64,000 nucleotides of DNA from Prochlorococcus marinus str. MIT 9211. Lineage in GTDB: Bacteria; Cyanobacteriota; Cyanobacteriia; PCC-6307; Cyanobiaceae. The DNA lies in the NCBI RefSeq assembly GCF_000018585.1, contig NC_009976.1, positions 1,111,982 to 1,175,981 on the forward strand, read 5' to 3'. Below, one piece after another: positions 46,387-56,004 of this stretch (positions are counted from its first letter, which is position 1; every line of letters starts with the position of its first letter). Under the pieces are notes generated by a model, which was given only the letters and a program-made list of their open reading frames with translations, was not told the origin of the DNA and did not search any database. The position numbers and the translations under genes were made by a program.

Positions 46387-47424
46387 TCAGCATTTATAAA
46401 AGTCGCGATACCATTTTGTAAACATCTTGACTCCCTCTTCTATAGATGTTCTTGGCCTAAAATCTATCCACTTTTCAAGTAAATTTGTATCAGCAGCAGT
46501 TGCAACTACATCTCCAAGCTGCATAGGCAGCATATTTTTAATGGCCCTTATGCCTAAAGAGTCTTCTAATAATTCAATAAACCTTAAAAGCTCTATTGGC
46601 TCACTGTTTCCTATATTAAAAATGCGATGCGAAGCCAAAGAACTTGAAGGGTCAGGGTTCAATGAGTCGAAATTAGAATTCGGAGTAGCTGGCTTGTAAC
46701 AACAACGAAGTAGCGACTCAGCTATATCATCTATATAAGTGAAATCCCTAAGCATCTCCCCTTGGTTATAAATGTTGATCGGCTTCCCAGAAAAAATTGC
46801 TTTAGCAAAAATCATTGGAGCCATGTCAGGTCTGCCCCATGGGCCATATACTGTGAAGAACCTTAAACCTGTGGCAGGAATTTTATAAAGATGACTATAT
46901 GAATGAGCCATCAACTCATTAGATTTTTTTGTAGCTGCATAGAAACTTACAGGATGATTAACTGGCTGAGTTTCCACAAAAGGTAGATTCCTATTACCTC
47001 CATAAACAGAGCTGCTTGAAGCATATATCAAATTTTCAACGGAATGATGACGACAAAGTTCTAGAATATTGAAAAATCCAACCAAATTACTATTGAGATA
47101 TGCAGATGGGTTTTCTATTGAATACCTAACTCCTGCCTGCGCTGCAAGGTTAACCACAACCGAAGGTGATTTTTCGAGAAATAGTTCCCTTAAAGAATCC
47201 ATATCTTCTAAACCAATTTTGTAAAAAGCCCATTCACTTGAAGAAGGTTTTAATATTTTCTGAATCTCATCAAGTCTTGCTTGTTTTAAGCCAGGATCAT
47301 AATAAGAATTTAAATCGTCTATACCAATTACTTTTTCTCCATTTTTAAGCAGCTTTTTTACTAAAGCTGCTCCAATAAATCCCGCTGCACCTGTAACTAA
47401 AAAAGGTCTTGAGAAAGAAGGCAT
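46387..47424 (-). CDS. NAD-dependent epimerase, UDP-glucuronate 4-epimerase-like
   Basis: The 345-residue extended SDR has LVTGAAGFIGAALVKKLL, DDLNSYYDPGLKQARL, the catalytic SSSSVYGG and YAATKKSNE, and GPWGRPDMAPMIF. This combination is that of the bacterial UDP-glucuronate 4-epimerases (LspL/CapI group), which make UDP-galacturonate for capsules and LPS. It is co-directional with galE. The exact substrate is inferred. Confidence 0.87.
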   Translation of the reverse strand: MPSFSRPFLVTGAAGFIGAALVKKLLKNGEKVIGIDDLNSYYDPGLKQARLDEIQKILKPSSSEWAFYKIGLEDMDSLRELFLEKSPSVVVNLAAQAGVRYSIENPSAYLNSNLVGFFNILELCRHHSVENLIYASSSSVYGGNRNLPFVETQPVNHPVSFYAATKKSNELMAHSYSHLYKIPATGLRFFTVYGPWGRPDMAPMIFAKAIFSGKPINIYNQGEMLRDFTYIDDIAESLLRCCYKPATPNSNFDSLNPDPSSSLASHRIFNIGNSEPIELLRFIELLEDSLGIRAIKNMLPMQLGDVVATAADTNLLEKWIDFRPRTSIEEGVKMFTKWYRDFYKC

Positions 47425-47698
47425 TGATAGAGAAACTTTAGATAATTATACTTTCAAGAATAGATTATAACTACTACTTTAGTAAAAAATGGGTTGCTAA
47501 AGCTAAATTTGGCCTCGAAACATATTTAGGCTAGGCTAAAGTTAATTAAATAGCTTATTTACTATCTCACAAATAGTCGTATATTTAAACGACTTAAGGT
47601 TTTGTTTAATTATGAATAAACTCATATTTAAACTAACTTTATGTGTTTAGCAGATCAAAGAATACGATATATTGTGAATAGAGCGAGTTAATAAGAAG

Positions 47699-48349
47699 AT
47701 GACTAAGAAATTCTCGGTTTCTAACTGTGCAAAGTTGTTTGTTGACTTTGATGGTGTATTGGTAGATTCAAATAGATTCAAGGAAGATGCAATACATCAG
47801 TCAATTAAAGAGGTTGCTGGCAACACAATTCTTGCTAAAGAAGCAATAGATTATTTCAATGAATATGCTGGTATCAGCAGAAAGGTGAAATTAAGAAAAT
47901 ATTTTAAGATGGGCGATGTTGATTTAATAATGCAAAGTTATGGGAAAAAGTGCAGAGAATTCTTCGTCAACTCTAAGTCAACAAGCGGTTCTATCGATTT
48001 CCTTAAAAGGGTCAAGGCGATTAAACCTTCCATAAAAGTATATATTTTAAGTGGTGGAGAAAAAGAAGAAATAAGATCTTTCATACTTAAGAATAAGATG
48101 GATAGTTACTTTAATGAATTGCTGTGTTCAGAAGAAAGCAAGTCTTATCACCTAAAAAGGTCTAAGGCCAATAGAGATGATATTTTTATAGGCGACAGCA
48201 AGAGTGATCTGAGCGTTGCTTTAAGTCATCCATTAAAGTTTATATATGTAGATGGTTTTGTTTCAGACCATTCCAGTCCAACAAAAGATCAATTCGATGC
48301 TATTAACATTACAGTTAAAAATCTAAGTGAACTAGAGCCAATAATATGA
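47699..48349 (+). CDS. HAD-superfamily phosphatase of module A
   Basis: The 216-residue protein has HAD motif I as LFVDFDGVLVDS, motif II in YILSGGEKEE, and motif IV in DIFIGDSKSDLSVAL. It is likely a sugar- or keto-sugar phosphatase. Its stop overlaps the start of the GAPDH-like gene by 4 bases (ATGA), so it belongs to the rightward set running to 53645. By position it may remove a phosphate before CMP activation, like KdsC or NeuA-linked phosphatases. The substrate is unknown. Confidence 0.8.
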   Translation: MTKKFSVSNCAKLFVDFDGVLVDSNRFKEDAIHQSIKEVAGNTILAKEAIDYFNEYAGISRKVKLRKYFKMGDVDLIMQSYGKKCREFFVNSKSTSGSIDFLKRVKAIKPSIKVYILSGGEKEEIRSFILKNKMDSYFNELLCSEESKSYHLKRSKANRDDIFIGDSKSDLSVALSHPLKFIYVDGFVSDHSSPTKDQFDAINITVKNLSELEPII

Positions 48350-49404
48350 AGAATACAATTAAGGTTGGAATAAATGGACTAGGCCGAATAGGAAGGCAAA
48401 TATTTCGCTTAGCAATTAAAGATCCTCAAATTGATATAATTGGAGTAAATGAACTTAATCCAGACATTAAGAATTGGGCTTATACATTAAATTACGATAC
48501 AATTTATGGAAAATTAGACACCACAGTTACCACTAAAGAAAATAGATTAATAGTCAATGGTAATAGAATCAATACATCACACGAAGAGGACATAGACAAG
48601 GTTGATTGGGGAACATGGAATGTTGATATTGTTATAGATTGCACGGGGATACAAAAAAATGTAATCAATGCAAGAAAGCTACTAGAGCGAAATGATGCTA
48701 AGAAAGTTATAGTTACTCACTCACCTGATGAAGTTGACTTCACAATGGTAATGGGTGTAAATGATAATAAATACAATCATAAGACTGATCATTTAATATC
48801 ATCTAGTATTTGTGATGCTACAGCTATTGGACCGGTTACTAAATTAATTAATGACAACTTTAGAATTGATTCTGGTTATGTAACAACACTACACCCATGG
48901 CTTAGTTATCAAAACCTTATGGATGGACCATCAAGTTCATGGGCAGTTGCAGGAGAAATTTTCCATCATTATGCACTTGGAAGGTCTGCAATAGGGAACA
49001 TGATCCCAAAGCCTACATCGGCAATGGATGCAGTCTTTAAAGTTATTCCTTCCCTTAGCTCAAAATCTATTGGCTCACTATCTTACCGGACACCAACTCA
49101 AATAATAGGATCTGCAGATATAACATATATAGTTAATTCTAAGGTAAGTAAAGATAACCTAATAAAACTTTTTAAATGTTATGAAGAGAATCAAAGCAAT
49201 CCAATAATTAAAATGTCAAATGAACCTCTTGTATCATTAGATTATATTGGAGAAGATTATTCTGCGATTATAGACACACGGTGGTTAGATGTAATAGGCG
49301 AAAATCTTATTAAGGTTGTTCTTTGGTATGATAATGAATATGGTTACTCTTGTAAGGTGATGTGTCAAGTAAAGCATATTGCTAGTTTCTTTAATAGTAT
49401 ATAA
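48346..49404 (+). CDS. GAPDH-like dehydrogenase with altered active-site motif
   Basis: The 352-residue protein has the GAPDH fold: VGINGLGRIGRQIFRLA at the N-terminus, NYDTIYG, and the catalytic-type His in VTTLHPWLSYQNLMDG. The usual SCTTNCLAP motif is replaced by SSICDATAIGP: the Cys is kept but the Thr-Thr-Asn is changed. The phosphate-binding STGAAK region reads PTSAMD. It is unlikely to be the glycolytic enzyme. It may oxidise a different aldose, as Epd does for erythrose-4-phosphate. It lies in an operon with a cytidylyltransferase and an aldolase. Confidence 0.82.
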   Translation: MKNTIKVGINGLGRIGRQIFRLAIKDPQIDIIGVNELNPDIKNWAYTLNYDTIYGKLDTTVTTKENRLIVNGNRINTSHEEDIDKVDWGTWNVDIVIDCTGIQKNVINARKLLERNDAKKVIVTHSPDEVDFTMVMGVNDNKYNHKTDHLISSSICDATAIGPVTKLINDNFRIDSGYVTTLHPWLSYQNLMDGPSSSWAVAGEIFHHYALGRSAIGNMIPKPTSAMDAVFKVIPSLSSKSIGSLSYRTPTQIIGSADITYIVNSKVSKDNLIKLFKCYEENQSNPIIKMSNEPLVSLDYIGEDYSAIIDTRWLDVIGENLIKVVLWYDNEYGYSCKVMCQVKHIASFFNSI

Positions 49405-49427
49405 GGAATAAATAATTATCTAAAAAA

Positions 49428-50135
49428 ATGTATAAAGGAAATCTACCAAGAGTCATAGCGGTTGTACCAGTCAAAAAGGTTTCCGAGAGAGTACCTAATA
49501 AAAACTTTAGAGAATTTACCAAAGATGGTTCTTCTCTATTAGATATACTTTTAGAGAAGTTATTAAAGATAAAGACTGTAGATCATATATACATTAGTAC
49601 AAACTATCAAGATTTAAGCATTGAAAGCGATAATAAAATCAGTCTTATAGACCGAGATGATACTTATTGCAATAACATAACTTCTTGGAGTGATGTTATC
49701 TATAATATAGTTAACTCTATTCCTGAAGATGATAACTCAATAATACTATGGTGTCATACAACAACACCACTTTTCGATGAGTACCAAAAAGCATTGAATA
49801 AATTTATAGACCTAGATAAAAATAATTTCAATTCTTTAGTAGTTGTAGAAAAACTTAAAGAATTTATTATAGATGATAAGGGCAGGCCCTGGAATTATTC
49901 CTATGGAGTATGGCATCCCTATTCACAGAATCTACCTTCCCTATACAAAATATCAGGTTCTTTATTCATAAATTATCTTGCGGAAATGAAAAAGACTAGA
50001 TACGTTATAAATACAAAGCCATTCTTATATGAAATTGATTCAAAGTATGGAATTGACATTGATACAAAATGGGAGTTTAAGATGGCACAAATTCTGAATG
50101 ACAACAAAAATGAACTTAATAATATTGAGAAATGA
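49428..50135 (+). CDS. CMP-ulosonate cytidylyltransferase, NeuA-like, module A
   Basis: The 235-residue protein belongs to the acylneuraminate cytidylyltransferase family. The nucleotide-binding segment VVPVKKVSERVPNKNFR is a variant of the usual PARxGSKRxPxKN. LWCHTTTPLFDEY replaces the QPTxPxR motif, and the end has YGIDIDTKWEFKMAQ. It probably attaches CMP to an acidic keto sugar. Its divergence from LegF at 5938 and from KdsB-like 59658 suggests a different substrate. It overlaps the aldolase gene by 4 bases. Confidence 0.78.
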   Translation: MYKGNLPRVIAVVPVKKVSERVPNKNFREFTKDGSSLLDILLEKLLKIKTVDHIYISTNYQDLSIESDNKISLIDRDDTYCNNITSWSDVIYNIVNSIPEDDNSIILWCHTTTPLFDEYQKALNKFIDLDKNNFNSLVVVEKLKEFIIDDKGRPWNYSYGVWHPYSQNLPSLYKISGSLFINYLAEMKKTRYVINTKPFLYEIDSKYGIDIDTKWEFKMAQILNDNKNELNNIEK

Positions 50136-50890
50136 ATTTTAGAGAAAAGCTAATAAAAAGAGAAAAAGTCCTAGGCACATGGGTTACAAGCCCATCCGTT
50201 CATAGCTTAGATTCAATTTGCTCTACTGGAATTGATTTTGTGATTCTTGATCAAGAGCATGGGACAATTGCTTTTGGTGACTTGCTGCCCCTAATCAATA
50301 CGGCTAAGGCTCATAACTGTTTCGCGATGGTTAGGCCTTCATCAATTAATAAAGATTCCATTCAACAAGCCTTAGACAATGGAGCTCATGGTATACAAGT
50401 ACCAAATGTTGAGAATGTACAGGATGCAATGCTAGTAGTAGATTATGCTAAGTACCCACCAATCGGTTCTAGAGGTTATTCCCCATTTGTACCAAGTTCA
50501 AATTATCAGAACAATGGGCCATCATGGAATATTCAAATGAATGAACTTCTTGTTACTGGAATCAATGTAGAAGGCAAAGAAGGAATAGAGAGTATAGATT
50601 CTATTATGTCTATCGATGGGATAGATATTATATTTGTTGGTCTATTTGATTTGTCGAAAGCTTTAGGGATAGCTGGTGAGGTTCAAAATCAAATAGTTAT
50701 TGATAAACTTAAAGATGTTATAAAAAGTGCCAAGAAGCATAAAAAATCAATCGGGACAATTGCTACATCATTTGATCATATGAAATTTCTAATGAGCATA
50801 GGAGTTAACTTTATTGTTCACATGGTAGATATGAATATATTAAATGAGTCATATAAAATGATACATAATTCATTTAAAGAAAACCTATAA
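50132..50890 (+). CDS. HpcH/HpaI-type aldolase, module A
   Basis: The 252-residue protein is a class II, metal-dependent aldolase of the type that joins or splits pyruvate and an aldehyde. Motifs are FVILDQEHG near residue 38, AMVRPSSIN, GIQVPNVEN near 91, the RGYSPF loop, the metal-binding Glu in GINVEGKEGIE, and FVGLFDLSKALGI near 173. It overlaps the cytidylyltransferase by 4 bases and precedes a D-2-hydroxyacid dehydrogenase. In this context it may make a 2-keto-3-deoxy sugar acid. Confidence 0.87.
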   Translation: MNFREKLIKREKVLGTWVTSPSVHSLDSICSTGIDFVILDQEHGTIAFGDLLPLINTAKAHNCFAMVRPSSINKDSIQQALDNGAHGIQVPNVENVQDAMLVVDYAKYPPIGSRGYSPFVPSSNYQNNGPSWNIQMNELLVTGINVEGKEGIESIDSIMSIDGIDIIFVGLFDLSKALGIAGEVQNQIVIDKLKDVIKSAKKHKKSIGTIATSFDHMKFLMSIGVNFIVHMVDMNILNESYKMIHNSFKENL

Positions 50891-50900
50891 AAGAATCAAC

Positions 50901-51854
50901 ATGCAGAATGATATAGTATCAGTAACAGATCATATAAAAGATTATATTGTTGAAAGAGATATTCTTGGAGAATACTTTTCAGATCAATTAACTAGTCAGA
51001 CTACAATAGCTTTAGTTTGGCATGAAGTAATCAATCAAGATTTTCTATCAAAATATCCAAGTATTAGAGCAATTGTAAGATATGGAGTTGGCTTTGACAA
51101 TATAGATCTAGAAATCTGTAGAAAAAGAAAAATAATTGTTGTAAATACTCCTGACTATGGAATTGACGAAGTATCTGATACTGCTCTAGCGATGATCTTA
51201 TGTTTAACAAGAAAAATTAATTCCTTTCAAGAATTTGCCAAAGAAGATGAATATTCTTGGAGCGGGAAAGATATACCCTTCCCTGTTAAAAGGATACGAG
51301 ATATGAGCCTAGGGATAATTGGTCTTGGTAGGATAGGCGGCTGCTTAGCTAGGAAATTCACAGCATTATCAAATAATGTTGGATTCCACGACCCTTACCT
51401 GCCTTCAGGCGTGGAGAAAGTCCTTGGATTAAAAAGGTTTCAGAGTTTGCAAGATTTACTTCGAAATTCGGATATTGTTTCAATTCATACTCCTCTTAAC
51501 CATGAGTCAAAAGGGTTAGTCAATGAAGACTTCATATCAAACATGAAGGATGGTTCTTACCTAATTAATGTTTCAAGAGGTGCCATAGTGAAAGACAAGA
51601 GCATAATCTATGATGCTCTTGTCTCACACAAATTAGAAGGATATGGGACCGATGTATGGACACAAGAGCCTCCAACAGACAAAGATCAGTTATATATAAA
51701 TTGGAAAAAAGAAAATGCTTATGCAGGTAGAATAATAATTAACCCGCATACTGCCTACTATAGTCACGAATCATTAGAAGAGGCTAGGACCAAGGCCTGC
51801 AAAAATTGTCTAAATATTATTAAAGGCAGAAATATTATTAATAGGATTGTTTAA
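50901..51854 (+). CDS. D-2-hydroxyacid dehydrogenase, module A
   Basis: The 317-residue protein is in the D-isomer-specific 2-hydroxyacid dehydrogenase family. The NAD-binding motif is LGIIGLGRIGGCLARKF near residue 142. The catalytic Arg, Glu and His are in NVSRGAIV, DVWTQEPP and INPHTAYYS. It interconverts a 2-hydroxyacid and a 2-keto acid. With a GAPDH-like gene nearby, the pair recalls Epd and PdxB of the vitamin B6 pathway. It could also serve a sugar-acid precursor. Confidence 0.87.
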   Translation: MQNDIVSVTDHIKDYIVERDILGEYFSDQLTSQTTIALVWHEVINQDFLSKYPSIRAIVRYGVGFDNIDLEICRKRKIIVVNTPDYGIDEVSDTALAMILCLTRKINSFQEFAKEDEYSWSGKDIPFPVKRIRDMSLGIIGLGRIGGCLARKFTALSNNVGFHDPYLPSGVEKVLGLKRFQSLQDLLRNSDIVSIHTPLNHESKGLVNEDFISNMKDGSYLINVSRGAIVKDKSIIYDALVSHKLEGYGTDVWTQEPPTDKDQLYINWKKENAYAGRIIINPHTAYYSHESLEEARTKACKNCLNIIKGRNIINRIV

Positions 51855-51905
51855 CTAATGAGCATTAATTTAGCATCAAGAAGATTAAATTAGTAAAAAT
51901 TTGCC

Positions 51906-53645
51906 ATGAAAGAAGCCAATGAAATTTTGCATATTCTTGTAAAGGAGACTGATAAAGATCGAATTAATCTAAAAAATACAAGCCATTACTCTATAACACC
52001 ATTAATATCTACTGAATGGTTATTTCAAAGTCAAGTAAATAGTCATCCCAATCCCAATAAAACAGCTTCTTTGTCAGCAAATTTATTAGAGAGGGTAGAG
52101 GCAGCAACAACCCTAATAAATAATTTAATAGAGAATTGTACAACACTAGATTGTATCAATTCGATCGAGGAGCTAATGGCACCTTACCTTCACGTAAGAC
52201 TATCCTCTTTTTACTACCTAGAAAGTATAATACCTAATTCGAAAAGATATTCATTATTTAATAAAGGTAAGTGGATTGTTTTAACTAATAAAACAGATCT
52301 AATTATTGGTATAGAGAATATTCTTATACAAGACAAAGGTAGTTCCTTAGTCAGTACATATAGATATAGTAGACTATCGTCAAACCTATTAAGCAGTTGC
52401 CTGATAAGGCTACAAAGGTACCTAATTGGGTTTAGACTAAATTCTAAACAAAAACATTATTTTCTTTCAGACAGATCCTCATATTATTTCCCCAAAATAA
52501 AAGATAAGCTAAAAAAAGAAAATAAGAGATTAATTACTTTTCAATGTACTAAAGATTTAAGAAAGATTTTTATTTTGATGTTAATTAACATCGTTAATTT
52601 AATTTTTAAGCGGAGCCGTGCTCCTATTAGGATGATACTCCACCCCTATGAAGAGAAGACTAAGCTAAGTAGTAAAGTAATCCTAAGGTTAATTAAAAAA
52701 GTACCATTAGAACTAATTCCGGAAAAATACAAAGGAATTTTGGCATTAGATATATCAAACTATCTTAACCTTACAATTTCATATATTGATTATTTAAGTA
52801 CAATTTTTAAAGGGAGAAATATAACCTCTATCTTTCATAGCACTAGATACCCTGATCTGTATGCTTTAGCCTCTACTTTAGAAAAGGCCAAAGGTAAGAT
52901 GTATCTCATATCGCATGGAACACATACTCTTCAAATGAAAGGTTCACCTTCTTTCATTGCATCTAGACAGCTAGCATTAGGAGTTCTTTACTCTAATTTA
53001 AAATCTATTATACATTGCAGTCAGTCAATATTTACTGATAATTACTTCGATTCCATTGGTTACAAGTATTTAAATATATTACCTCTAGGTCAAGTAACTA
53101 TTAATAATAAAATTCCTTGTGAGGGAACAATAAAGAATTCTAAGTTAACGATTTTACATGCATCAACTTTTAAACCTGAAGGTGTAAGGCGTTATTATTT
53201 CGAATCTTCTTATGAATACTTAAGTGGCCTAGTAAATATTTGTGAAAAGCTTGCTCCAATTAAGGATGATATTGAATTTATTGTAAGAGTCCGTTTTCAT
53301 GAGAATGAAGTGAACAAGATTTATCTAGAAAATATTCTTCGTCGGTTTTCACAATTTACCAGACTATCGAGTAATAGCACTCTTAAAGAAGATCTATATA
53401 AATCAGATTGCCTAATAGCACACTCATCAACAACACTAGAAGAAGGCTTTAACTCTTCTATACCTGTAATGAGTATAGGGAAAACCAGTTATGATCACCT
53501 TTCATATTATAAACAGCTTAAACTTCCAAATAACCATCCTAAGTATCTTCAACTTCAAAGGATTGAAAAACTACTAATGAGAACTTTTATTTACAGTACT
53601 AATCCATTAGAAGGTCGTAAAAACAATTTCTTAGATGTCATATAA
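51906..53645 (+). CDS. Large putative GT-B-type glycosyltransferase, module A
   Basis: The 579-residue protein has no clear family name. Its C-terminal third is typical of nucleotide-sugar or CDP-glycerol GT-B transferases: MYLISHGTHTLQMKG near 340, KLTILHASTFKPEG near 420, and SDCLIAHSSTTLEEGFNSSIPVMSI near 510. The N-terminal half is basic and poorly conserved by eye, with a hydrophobic segment (IFILMLINIVNLIF) near 222. It follows the module A sugar genes, so a CMP-keto-sugar donor is plausible. A second protein of similar size and ending lies at 57856. Confidence 0.6.
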   Translation: MKEANEILHILVKETDKDRINLKNTSHYSITPLISTEWLFQSQVNSHPNPNKTASLSANLLERVEAATTLINNLIENCTTLDCINSIEELMAPYLHVRLSSFYYLESIIPNSKRYSLFNKGKWIVLTNKTDLIIGIENILIQDKGSSLVSTYRYSRLSSNLLSSCLIRLQRYLIGFRLNSKQKHYFLSDRSSYYFPKIKDKLKKENKRLITFQCTKDLRKIFILMLINIVNLIFKRSRAPIRMILHPYEEKTKLSSKVILRLIKKVPLELIPEKYKGILALDISNYLNLTISYIDYLSTIFKGRNITSIFHSTRYPDLYALASTLEKAKGKMYLISHGTHTLQMKGSPSFIASRQLALGVLYSNLKSIIHCSQSIFTDNYFDSIGYKYLNILPLGQVTINNKIPCEGTIKNSKLTILHASTFKPEGVRRYYFESSYEYLSGLVNICEKLAPIKDDIEFIVRVRFHENEVNKIYLENILRRFSQFTRLSSNSTLKEDLYKSDCLIAHSSTTLEEGFNSSIPVMSIGKTSYDHLSYYKQLKLPNNHPKYLQLQRIEKLLMRTFIYSTNPLEGRKNNFLDVI

Positions 53646-53723
53646 TTTTCATAGTTTGCTTTAAATCTAATACGATATTTTAGAAACTAATCCCTATATG
53701 ATCTCGCATGTTATTATTGATAA

Positions 53724-54824
53724 ATGAATCTGAACACAACATTCAAAAATAAAAGAGTAGTTGTAACCGGTCATACTGGCTTTAAAGGTTCATGGCTCTC
53801 AATTTGGCTATTATCCCTTGGAGCAAAAGTATATGGAATAGCACTAGATCCTCCTAGCTTGCCTTCTCTTTTTGATGAAGCATTAATGAGTGAGAGAGTA
53901 GTGGATAATAGAATTAATATAAAAGATACTAATAAAGTTATTGAAATTATAGACGAAGTTAAACCTGACTTTTTATTTCATTTAGCTGCACAACCTTTGG
54001 TAAGAGAGTCATACCTTGACCCAGTTGAAACATGGCACACAAATGTGTTAGGTACAGTTAATGTTCTAAATGCTCTTAGGGTAGTAAACCATAGATGTAC
54101 AGCCATAATAATTACAAGTGATAAGTGCTATGACAACCAGGAATGGTTATGGGGTTATAGAGAGTCTGATAAGTTAGGAGGAGGAGATCCTTATAGTGCC
54201 TCTAAAGGATCTGCAGAGTTAGCATTTAGTTCTTTTTATCGTTCTTATTTTCATGACAATAATAGTAAGGTAACTATAGCTTCAGCAAGAGCAGGTAACG
54301 TTATAGGAGGAGGAGATTGGGCCAACAATAGAATAGTCCCAGACTGTATAAGAGCTTGGACACAAGAGAGAGAAGTTTCTATTAGAGCTCCATATTCAAC
54401 AAGACCATGGCAACATGTGCTTGAGCCCCTAAGCGGATATCTTTGCCTTGCACAACAATTAACCTCAGAAAGTTTGCTTAATGGGGAGTCATTTAATTTT
54501 GGCCCAACATCTTCTCTGAACTATTCAGTTCTAGATGTTGTGAATGAACTAGCTAAAGGATGGTCATACAATTTATTGGATATAGAAGAAAAGAGTGAAT
54601 CAAAAGCTAATGAATCAGCACTTCTAAAATTAAATTGTGACAAAGCCTTGGCCCAATTAAGCTGGCAATCTACACTTAACTTCGAATCAACTCTACTGTA
54701 TACAAGCTCATGGTATTTAGATTATTATTCAGAATCAAAATCTATAGACCCTTATGAGCTTTGTCTTAAACAGATTAATTCTTACTCTGCCGAAGCCAAG
54801 TTAACTGGTAACAAATGGATATAA
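53724..54824 (+). CDS. rfbG: CDP-glucose 4,6-dehydratase
   Basis: It converts CDP-glucose to CDP-4-keto-6-deoxyglucose. The 366-residue SDR protein has VVVTGHTGFKGSWLSIWLL, the Tyr-Lys of PYSASKGSAELAF, and SARAGNVIGGGDWANNRIVP, all specific to RfbG. The 3,5-epimerase-like gene overlaps its end by 10 bases, then rfbF and a reductase follow. No rfbH (C3 dehydratase) is present, so the product is probably a CDP-6-deoxyhexose and not a 3,6-dideoxyhexose. Confidence 0.95.
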   Translation: MNLNTTFKNKRVVVTGHTGFKGSWLSIWLLSLGAKVYGIALDPPSLPSLFDEALMSERVVDNRINIKDTNKVIEIIDEVKPDFLFHLAAQPLVRESYLDPVETWHTNVLGTVNVLNALRVVNHRCTAIIITSDKCYDNQEWLWGYRESDKLGGGDPYSASKGSAELAFSSFYRSYFHDNNSKVTIASARAGNVIGGGDWANNRIVPDCIRAWTQEREVSIRAPYSTRPWQHVLEPLSGYLCLAQQLTSESLLNGESFNFGPTSSLNYSVLDVVNELAKGWSYNLLDIEEKSESKANESALLKLNCDKALAQLSWQSTLNFESTLLYTSSWYLDYYSESKSIDPYELCLKQINSYSAEAKLTGNKWI

Positions 54825-55246
54825 GTAGCAGTCAAAAAATAATACAAATGCCTCTAAAAAGAATAGGAGTAGAAGGAGGAGATGTTCTACATGTACTTAA
54901 ATCAACAGACAGACAATATAATTGTTTTAATGAAGCTTACTTCTCAATAATAAAGTCTGGATCAATCAAAGCATGGAAAAAGCACCAAAGAATGACCCTT
55001 AACATTGTCGTTCCTATAGGAAATGTACAATTCATATTTTATGAAGATCAAAAGCTCATACTAAATACCATAATCGGAGAAGATAACTACTGTTTACTGA
55101 CTATCAGACCTGGAATCTGGTTCGGATTTAAAGGTTTATCTGAAAGCGATAGTTATATACTAAATATTGCTGACATTATTCATGATGGCAATGAAGTGGA
55201 AAGACAACCACTGAATTTCCTTAAGTTCTTACCTGTTCAAAAATGA
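54815..55246 (+). CDS. RmlC-like sugar 3,5-epimerase family protein
   Basis: The 143-residue cupin is shorter than RmlC but has the related pattern MPLKRIGVEGGDVLHVLKS, GEAYF-like NEAYFSIIKSGSIKAWKKHQRM, and RPGIWFGFKGL. Members of this short group occur with CDP-glucose dehydratase genes and probably epimerise the CDP-4-keto-6-deoxy sugar at C3 and/or C5. It overlaps rfbG by 10 bases and rfbF by 4, so its membership in the pathway is strong. Confidence 0.85.
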   Translation: MDISSSQKIIQMPLKRIGVEGGDVLHVLKSTDRQYNCFNEAYFSIIKSGSIKAWKKHQRMTLNIVVPIGNVQFIFYEDQKLILNTIIGEDNYCLLTIRPGIWFGFKGLSESDSYILNIADIIHDGNEVERQPLNFLKFLPVQK

Positions 55247-56004
55247 AAGTAGTAATTTTAGCAGGCGGTTATGGCACTAGGCTCTCCGAATATACTGCTG
55301 TTATACCAAAACCTATGATCAGAATTGGTGATAAGCCAATTATTGAACATATAATGAATATATACTCAAAATATGGCTTGAATGATTTCTATCTAGCTCT
55401 GGGTTATAAAGCTGAGATCATAAAAGATTATTTTTATAACTACCAAATCCTAGACTCTGACTTTAAAGTTGATCTTGCTAGTGGAGCTGTAGTCCCTTAC
55501 CAAAGGCATTCACCAAATTGGTCAGTCAGCCTAATAGACACTGGTAAAGACACAATGACTGGGGGGAGAGTCTTAAGGCTAAAGAAGTATATTAATAACG
55601 AGACATTTTTATTAACTTATGGCGATGCTGTAAGCGATATAGATATCAATGAAACAATAAAATTTCATAAGTCACATGGCAGGTTGGTTACTGTCACAGG
55701 GGTGAGGCCGACAGCTAGGTTTGGAGAACTAAATATATCAAAAACAAATCAAGTTACTAGCTTTAGGGAAAAGCCTCAACTTGAAGAAGGATGGATTAAC
55801 GGTGGATTTTTTGTAATAGAACCTGAGTTCCTGGATTATATTTCAGGAGATTCAACAATCCTAGAGAAAGAACCATTAGAAAGAGCTGCAAAAGACTCGC
55901 AGTTGATGGCTTACTTACATCAAGGCTACTGGCAATGCGTAGATACAAAAAGAGATAAGGATATGCTTGATAAGTTAATAAGTGAAGGTTCTAAAATATG
56001 GTAA
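55243..56004 (+). CDS. rfbF: Glucose-1-phosphate cytidylyltransferase
   Basis: It makes CDP-glucose from CTP and glucose-1-phosphate, the entry step of the CDP-sugar branch. The 253-residue protein has the signature VVILAGGYGTRLSEYT and IPKPMIRIGDKPIIEHIM, a YGDAVSDID metal-binding region near residue 127, and GEL..FREKPQ. It overlaps the cupin gene before it by 4 bases and the reductase gene after it by 7. Confidence 0.95.
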   Translation: MKVVILAGGYGTRLSEYTAVIPKPMIRIGDKPIIEHIMNIYSKYGLNDFYLALGYKAEIIKDYFYNYQILDSDFKVDLASGAVVPYQRHSPNWSVSLIDTGKDTMTGGRVLRLKKYINNETFLLTYGDAVSDIDINETIKFHKSHGRLVTVTGVRPTARFGELNISKTNQVTSFREKPQLEEGWINGGFFVIEPEFLDYISGDSTILEKEPLERAAKDSQLMAYLHQGYWQCVDTKRDKDMLDKLISEGSKIW

